This document shows positions 6,562-10,179 of a stretch of 10,179 nucleotides of DNA, piece by piece (within the stretch, counting starts at the first letter, position 1; every line of letters begins with the position of its first letter). The notes beneath the pieces are model-generated. The model worked only from the letters and a program-made list of their open reading frames with translations. It made no database searches and was not told the origin of the DNA. The DNA comes from an uncultured Oscillospiraceae bacterium (GTDB taxonomy: Bacteria; Bacillota; Clostridia; Oscillospirales; Oscillospiraceae). Where the stretch lies: positions 1 to 10,179 of the forward strand of contig CALWWH010000260.1 of NCBI GenBank assembly GCA_944385195.1, written 5' to 3'. Both the position numbers and the translations under genes were made by a program.

Positions 6562-6599
6562 AAAAAGAGGGACGACACGAGGGGTATCTCGTGCCGTCC
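6562..6599 (-). terminator. Intrinsic terminator in the intergenic zone
   Basis: On the minus strand GGACGGCACGAG-ATACCC-CTCGTGTCGTCC forms a 12-bp stem (one G-U pair) and is followed by CTCTTTTTG, a clear U-run (plus positions 6562-6566). It would end either read-through from the creatininase operon or a short independent transcript, and it insulates the solute-binding protein promoter. Confidence 0.75.
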
Positions 6600-6695
6600 A
6601 AAGGTGGAGTGTAAAAAGTGAAATCAAATTAAGGTGTGCAATTGGTATTTCTGCACTACAAGCGACGCTTGCTGGTATATACAAGTCATCGTAAC
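6562..6695 (-). ncRNA. Candidate short intergenic transcript (weak support)
   Basis: The stretch 6600-6791 holds no convincing gene. On the minus strand an extended -10, TGATATACT (-10 at 6702-6707), lies here with only a poor -35 (TATTCA). A transcript starting near 6695 would run about 130 nt to the U-run terminator at 6562-6599. Inside it are a 13-nt palindrome CAAGCGTCGCTTG and a GTGCA/TGCAC pair that could form hairpins. There is also a 21-codon reading frame (6624-6689, starting MTCIYQQASL) with only AAGG as a possible binding site. It could be a small RNA, a small peptide gene, or merely the trailer of the upstream operon. Confidence 0.25.
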
Positions 6696-6791
6696 GACCT
6701 TAGTATATCACAGTCAGCAGTGTTTGAATACTGGCAAAATTGCATAATTTGAGCTAATTATTTTTCTAAAATTTAATATATTGCACAGTTT

Positions 6792-6834
6792 TATCCAATG
6801 GCGGCACGGGATACATCCGTGCCGCCATTGGATA
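6792..6834 (-). terminator. Long perfect hairpin after the creatininase-family gene
   Basis: The arms TATCCAATGGCGGCACGG (6792-6809) and its exact complement (6817-6834) form 18 bp around a 7-nt loop, 7 nt past the stop codon at 6842. On the minus transcript the 3' flank is AAACTG, with no U-run. On the plus strand the flank is TCCTTTTTT, which would suit termination of plus-strand transcription. As a minus-strand element it may act more as an mRNA 3'-end stabiliser than as an efficient terminator. Confidence 0.65.
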
Positions 6835-6841
6835 TCCTTTT

Positions 6842-7708
6842 TTAATTTCCTGGTTTCGGGAATTTATTACGAACCAGATGCTCCCCGTAAAGCGGCATAA
6901 TAACATCCTGGTGGAATCGATCCAGATCGCGCAAAGCGTCCAGCTTCTTATTGAAGTTTAGTTTGTCGGCAAACTCCCGAATCTTTGCAGCACCGATTTC
7001 TGCCTTCTGCTCCAACTCCTCGCGGGACATAACGCAGGAGGAGGACCCACCGTGCTCTAGGACATTTCCATACTTCCAGGCAGTGTAGTAGCCGCCGCCC
7101 TTAGGGTAAAGTTCCGTCATGCTCTCCGGCAGGCAGTGAGACAGATCGCTCTGCGGGGTGATGATGATGCCCGGGTGGTTCATGCCCACTGGCACATCGT
7201 CAAGACGCTTCATCAGCTGATAGGCCCCGAAAAGCATGTTGTCTAAGGTCTCCATGTTCAGCTCCATGTCAACTTCTTTCATAAGAGTCATGACATCTCC
7301 ATAGAACAGCGGAACCTTGGTTTCATCCAGGAACTGCGTCAACATCGGCAGGACTGTCATATAGGCCGGACCGTGAGCAGTCAAGAAGACTTGACGGCGG
7401 AAGCCCTGATTGAGCAGACTCTGGCAGATGGCTCGCAGATAATTTCCGCCATCCGTCATGCTCATATAAATGGTGCCGCGACCAATATCCGTGGCACCGG
7501 GGTGGAAGAAGGTCAGGTGGGGCAGCACCAGGCCGTCGCAACGCTCCGCCAACTCATAGGCCAGCGCCTCGGCAAAGACATACTCGCAGTCCAGAGGCAT
7601 CGGGCCATGCAGCTCGACGGTACCCACAGGGATAAAAATCACATCATTGCGCTGCAGATATTCTTCCGCTTCAAAATTGGTTAGAGCGCAGAGATTTCGA
7701 GTCCTCAC
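6842..7708 (-). CDS. Divergent creatininase-family metal-dependent amidohydrolase
   Basis: This 288-aa protein has the creatininase-family fold signature (PF02633): IPVGTVELHGPMPLD at 26-40, GRGTIYMS at 76-83 and TAHGPAY at 110-116. Family members are metal-dependent amidohydrolases acting on cyclic or linear amides (creatinine, formylated pyrimidines, peptide termini). Glu32 and His34 match the conserved E-x-H-G metal ligands and His112 matches the later His. The usual HGPHLPL-x-x-D loop is one residue shorter here, leaving Asp40 or Glu42 as the third ligand. Creatinine itself is an unlikely substrate. The start is GTG: its binding site AGGAGG lies within the final Glu codons of the preceding carboxylesterase, whose stop is 2 nt upstream, so translation is probably coupled. 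It is cytoplasmic and the last gene of its operon. Confidence 0.85.
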   Translation of the reverse strand: MRTRNLCALTNFEAEEYLQRNDVIFIPVGTVELHGPMPLDCEYVFAEALAYELAERCDGLVLPHLTFFHPGATDIGRGTIYMSMTDGGNYLRAICQSLLNQGFRRQVFLTAHGPAYMTVLPMLTQFLDETKVPLFYGDVMTLMKEVDMELNMETLDNMLFGAYQLMKRLDDVPVGMNHPGIIITPQSDLSHCLPESMTELYPKGGGYYTAWKYGNVLEHGGSSSCVMSREELEQKAEIGAAKIREFADKLNFNKKLDALRDLDRFHQDVIMPLYGEHLVRNKFPKPGN

Positions 7709-7710
7709 TA

Positions 7711-9231
7711 TTACTCCTCCTCTTTCAGTTCAAAAACCCGGACAGCCGGGTGATCGGCCAGCGACTGCATTTGCGTCTCATCGCCCAGGACCATGGTACA
7801 GGGATTTTGCGCAGTAAAGGGGGTCCAGACGGGCAGACCTTCGCCATTGGGATCCCCCGTTCGGGCAAAATTTGCCCAATACCGAACCATTTGGCCAGAG
7901 AGGCGGTAATCTACAGCGGTCATTTTACGCCAGCAGCGGCCCAGTGTGCCATGCATGTACCAGATTTCGGAGGAGTGGAACGCACCCTCCTCAGAGGGAT
8001 TGCCGTTCTCATCGGGCAGTGCTCGATCGAAGAGGTACACATAACAGGGGTCTTTGCCGGCGGCAACTTGCTTGCGAGCCCACATTTGATAGCCGTATAT
8101 CATGCCATCGGCCATGAGGTCAGCATCAAAGCCGTCTAAATCTGCCTCAGATTGGATGCCATAAGCCTGCAAAATTCTGTCACCAGCCAAAGGGAAGTTG
8201 CGTTCCATGGTTTTTAGAAATACCTCATAGGGCATCTTCGTGCCGGGAGAGGGACCCATTTTGCCGCCCTCGTGAGAACAACATCCAATCATCAGCGGCA
8301 TATTGCGGCCCTTACCCTGCCGCAGCAGCTGGGATGGATCGCCAAAGATGACGTAGTTGTCTATCACAGAGCCTACCATCATCAGGCCATAGGAATCCCT
8401 GTAAGCCGTCAGCGCCTTAAGCACCTTCTCCGGGGGAAGCGCGCGCAGTTGTGCGATATTCTTGCAGCCGGCTGCCTCCATGATCTTGACCCCAATGGCT
8501 TCTGCCTCAGCCAGGGAGCCCGCGCCCATCATAGACGCCGCACCGCCCCCAGACTGAGCAATGCCCTTTTGGATCAGCCCCTCGAAGGCCCTGCTGCTAG
8601 CCGCAACCTGGACATCATGCGCCCCTCCGGACTGACCCAGCATAGTGATGTTATTGGGATCTCCACCAAAGGCATCAATGTTTTCCTGTATCCAACGGGC
8701 AGCTTGAATATGGTCTAGGTGTCCATAATTACCGCTGGTCCCATACTCGGCCTCGGCACTCAGCTCCGGATGGGCCATAAAGCCAAAGATATTTAAGCGA
8801 AAACCTACTGAGACATAAACCACGCCCTGGGCGGCCAGCGCCTCACCATCAAACTCCGGCTCATAGCTGTAGCCGCTCATGTTGCCGCCGCCGTGGATCC
8901 ACATCATGACGGGAAGCTTCTCCCCTGCTGCCTCGGCGGGAGTCCAGATGTTCAGGTACAGGCAGTCTTCACTAAACCTCAGGCCCTCAGGGTCGGGGAA
9001 TTCTTTGCCATAAAAAGTGTCGGTTCCAGCTCGTTTTCCTTGAATGGCAGCGGGAGCAAAGGTATCGCAAACCCGAACCCCTTCCCAAGGAAGCGGGGGT
9101 TGCGGCGCTCTCCAACGGAGTTCTCCCACCGGGGGTGCGGCATAGGGAATGCCTTTAAATACGCTCACCCCCGGGGTAGCTGTGTTCAAGCCGGATACAG
9201 CGCCGTATTTTGTCATTACATTCAGCAGCAT
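7711..9231 (-). CDS. Type-B carboxylesterase (COesterase family), complete
   Basis: This 506-aa serine ester hydrolase contains all family landmarks. These are the N-terminal GIPYAAPPVGELRW, EDCLYLNIW (88-96), the oxyanion-hole HGGG (113-116), the nucleophile GQSGGA with Ser201, the acid Glu321 in SHEGG, and His419 in AFHSSEIWYMHGT. There is no signal peptide, so it is presumably cytoplasmic. The ATG at 9231 has GAGGGAG 6 nt upstream; a second in-frame ATG at codon 6 is less well placed. It lies 15 nt after the stop of another carboxylesterase and 2 nt before the GTG of the creatininase-family gene. It is a paralogue of the 1365-2888 enzyme but clearly diverged (GQSGGA rather than GQSAGA, different 230-280 region). 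The substrate is unknown. Confidence 0.95.
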   Translation of the reverse strand: MLLNVMTKYGAVSGLNTATPGVSVFKGIPYAAPPVGELRWRAPQPPLPWEGVRVCDTFAPAAIQGKRAGTDTFYGKEFPDPEGLRFSEDCLYLNIWTPAEAAGEKLPVMMWIHGGGNMSGYSYEPEFDGEALAAQGVVYVSVGFRLNIFGFMAHPELSAEAEYGTSGNYGHLDHIQAARWIQENIDAFGGDPNNITMLGQSGGAHDVQVAASSRAFEGLIQKGIAQSGGGAASMMGAGSLAEAEAIGVKIMEAAGCKNIAQLRALPPEKVLKALTAYRDSYGLMMVGSVIDNYVIFGDPSQLLRQGKGRNMPLMIGCCSHEGGKMGPSPGTKMPYEVFLKTMERNFPLAGDRILQAYGIQSEADLDGFDADLMADGMIYGYQMWARKQVAAGKDPCYVYLFDRALPDENGNPSEEGAFHSSEIWYMHGTLGRCWRKMTAVDYRLSGQMVRYWANFARTGDPNGEGLPVWTPFTAQNPCTMVLGDETQMQSLADHPAVRVFELKEEE

Positions 9232-9246
9232 CTCAGACTCCCTCTT

Positions 9247-10179
9247 TTACAGAGCAGGCAGGTTCGGATCCGTCAGAATAAATTCTCTGATCAGCTCGTC
9301 TTTCCTGCCCTCCATCCCGGGATGTGGAATGATCTCGTCGGCAAAGTCAATCCATCCGTAGCTTTCATCACTCCGCGGCCAGACCGGCAGGCCCTCGCCA
9401 TTGGGATCGCCGGTCTTTATAAAATTGGCCCAGTAGGAGCTCATCTTGTCAGCCAACTCCACATCCCACTGCGTCCAGGGACGGATGGGCGGGACATTCT
9501 CTCCTCCCTCGTTGCGGCGCAGAGACGCGAACATATACCACAGCTCCGCAGAGTGCCATGCCAACATCTCGTTGGGATCCCGGCGGTCACCGGTGCCGTA
9601 CTCCTCAGGGTTTCCGGGCGGGACGCGAGAAAATATATAGGACCAGGTCTTGCTCTCCGGCCATCTTCTGGCGCGGTACTGCCCAAAATAACGGTTTTTC
9701 ATGTTGCCGCCAAAGCCTGTCAGGCCCTCGGCACCCAAATGCTTGGACAGGAAGCCTGCTTCCTCGTCAGTGGTTGGAAACAGATTCTCAAAATCGTATT
9801 TGTTATATAGCTCCTCGCCAATGAGCTCCTTGGGCGCAGCGTAGAATGCCTCTGCGCTCTTGATCGGACTGCCTCCGAGAATGAAGCCACGCTGCATGGC
9901 GCTCTCGCCATAGTTGCCGCCGATCAGGAAGTCCATGTGGCCGCAGTACTTGTCCATACTGACTGCAGAGTCCTCGTCCGGCACCCACACACCGTCGTAG
10001 ACCATGCTGCTGGGCTTTGGCACACCCCCGTCAAAAGGTCCGCCGGAGTTGACGTTGAATATCTCGGCGTCCGCTGCGCGCAGTTCCTCCAGGGAGGCGT
10101 TGCGGTCGAAGCCAAGATACTCAATGAAATTCATGCCTTGGATCTCTGCCTCGGCAACAGGAGCGTTGTGGCCTATCCA
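9247..10179 (-). CDS. Type-B carboxylesterase, C-terminal part (5' end outside the window)
   Basis: The minus-strand frame is open to the window edge and encodes 310 residues. Upstream of the internal Met at 10134 it continues as WIGHNAPVAEAEIQG, which fits the helix following the nucleophile region in this family, so 10134 is not the start. The catalytic acid is probably the Glu in GGNYGES (in-window residue 92) and the His is in LAWHSAELWYMF (about residue 209). ANFIKTGDPNGEGLPVWP is the standard C-terminal family signature. The nucleophile Ser, oxyanion hole and any signal peptide are outside the window. After the His, the GRCWR-x-MT segment of the two neighbours is replaced by an unrelated stretch (RRNEGGENVPPIRPW), so it is the most divergent of the three. 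It leads the 7711-9231 esterase by 15 nt in the same operon. Confidence 0.92.
   Translation of the reverse strand, partial: WIGHNAPVAEAEIQGMNFIEYLGFDRNASLEELRAADAEIFNVNSGGPFDGGVPKPSSMVYDGVWVPDEDSAVSMDKYCGHMDFLIGGNYGESAMQRGFILGGSPIKSAEAFYAAPKELIGEELYNKYDFENLFPTTDEEAGFLSKHLGAEGLTGFGGNMKNRYFGQYRARRWPESKTWSYIFSRVPPGNPEEYGTGDRRDPNEMLAWHSAELWYMFASLRRNEGGENVPPIRPWTQWDVELADKMSSYWANFIKTGDPNGEGLPVWPRSDESYGWIDFADEIIPHPGMEGRKDELIREFILTDPNLPAL

Noticed and set aside
8893..9810. Plus-strand open frame of 305 codons opposite the two carboxylesterases
   Set aside because: It crosses the stop/start junction of two well-supported genes and has no start signal or family motif.
9247..10134. Met at 10134 as the start of a short esterase
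   Set aside because: The frame stays open to the window edge with family-like sequence, no ribosome binding site precedes this ATG, and the nucleophile domain would be missing.
1..10179. CRISPR arrays, insertion sequences, phage or defence genes
   Set aside because: No regularly spaced repeats, transposase or integrase motifs, or phage-like proteins were found; the only tandem repeat is the 2 x 36-nt linker duplication.

Overview
The window reads as a chromosomal segment of a low-to-medium G+C Bacillota, most likely a gut-type clostridium of the Oscillospirales/Lachnospirales kind. This is inferred from the strong AGGAGG-type ribosome binding sites, the tRNA-Val(UAC) body, the Asp/Glu/Pro-rich lipoprotein linker of the solute-binding protein and the PucR-type regulator. 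I cannot assign a species. Every supported gene lies on the minus strand, so transcription runs from the right edge to the left edge.

Layout in the direction of transcription (right to left): (1) An operon enters from the right edge. It holds the C-terminal part of a type-B carboxylesterase (9247-10179, 5' end outside), a complete type-B carboxylesterase (7711-9231) and a divergent creatininase-family amidohydrolase (6842-7708, GTG start), with gaps of 15 and 2 nt. (2) A 424-nt intergenic zone (6418-6841) contains a 17-18 bp hairpin, a possible short transcript ending at a hairpin with a U-run, a two-box operator-like element and an extended -10 promoter. (3) A lipoprotein solute-binding protein of the LplA/UgpB type follows (4636-6417). 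(4) A PucR-family regulator comes next (3001-4512), with its own sigma-A-type promoter. (5) A second operon follows, with a type-B carboxylesterase (1365-2888) and an esterase-D/feruloyl-esterase-type hydrolase (168-1352), ending in a terminator. (6) A tRNA-Val(UAC) gene with a consensus promoter runs off the left edge.

The genes make sense as one catabolic unit. A surface lipoprotein would capture a substrate, an ABC permease not present here would import it, and signal-peptide-free ester hydrolases plus an amidohydrolase would cut it in the cytoplasm under control of the PucR regulator. The substrate cannot be read from the sequence.

The most striking observation is regulatory. The promoters of the solute-binding protein and of the esterase operon carry the same palindrome, TTGGAC-N4-GTCCAA. 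In both it is followed after exactly 18 bp by an identical 9-mer, GGACGCTGG, and then after 27 or 28 bp by the -10 box. A shortened version of the palindrome overlaps the -35 and spacer of the regulator's own promoter. This predicts a small regulon in which the PucR protein activates two promoters and controls its own.
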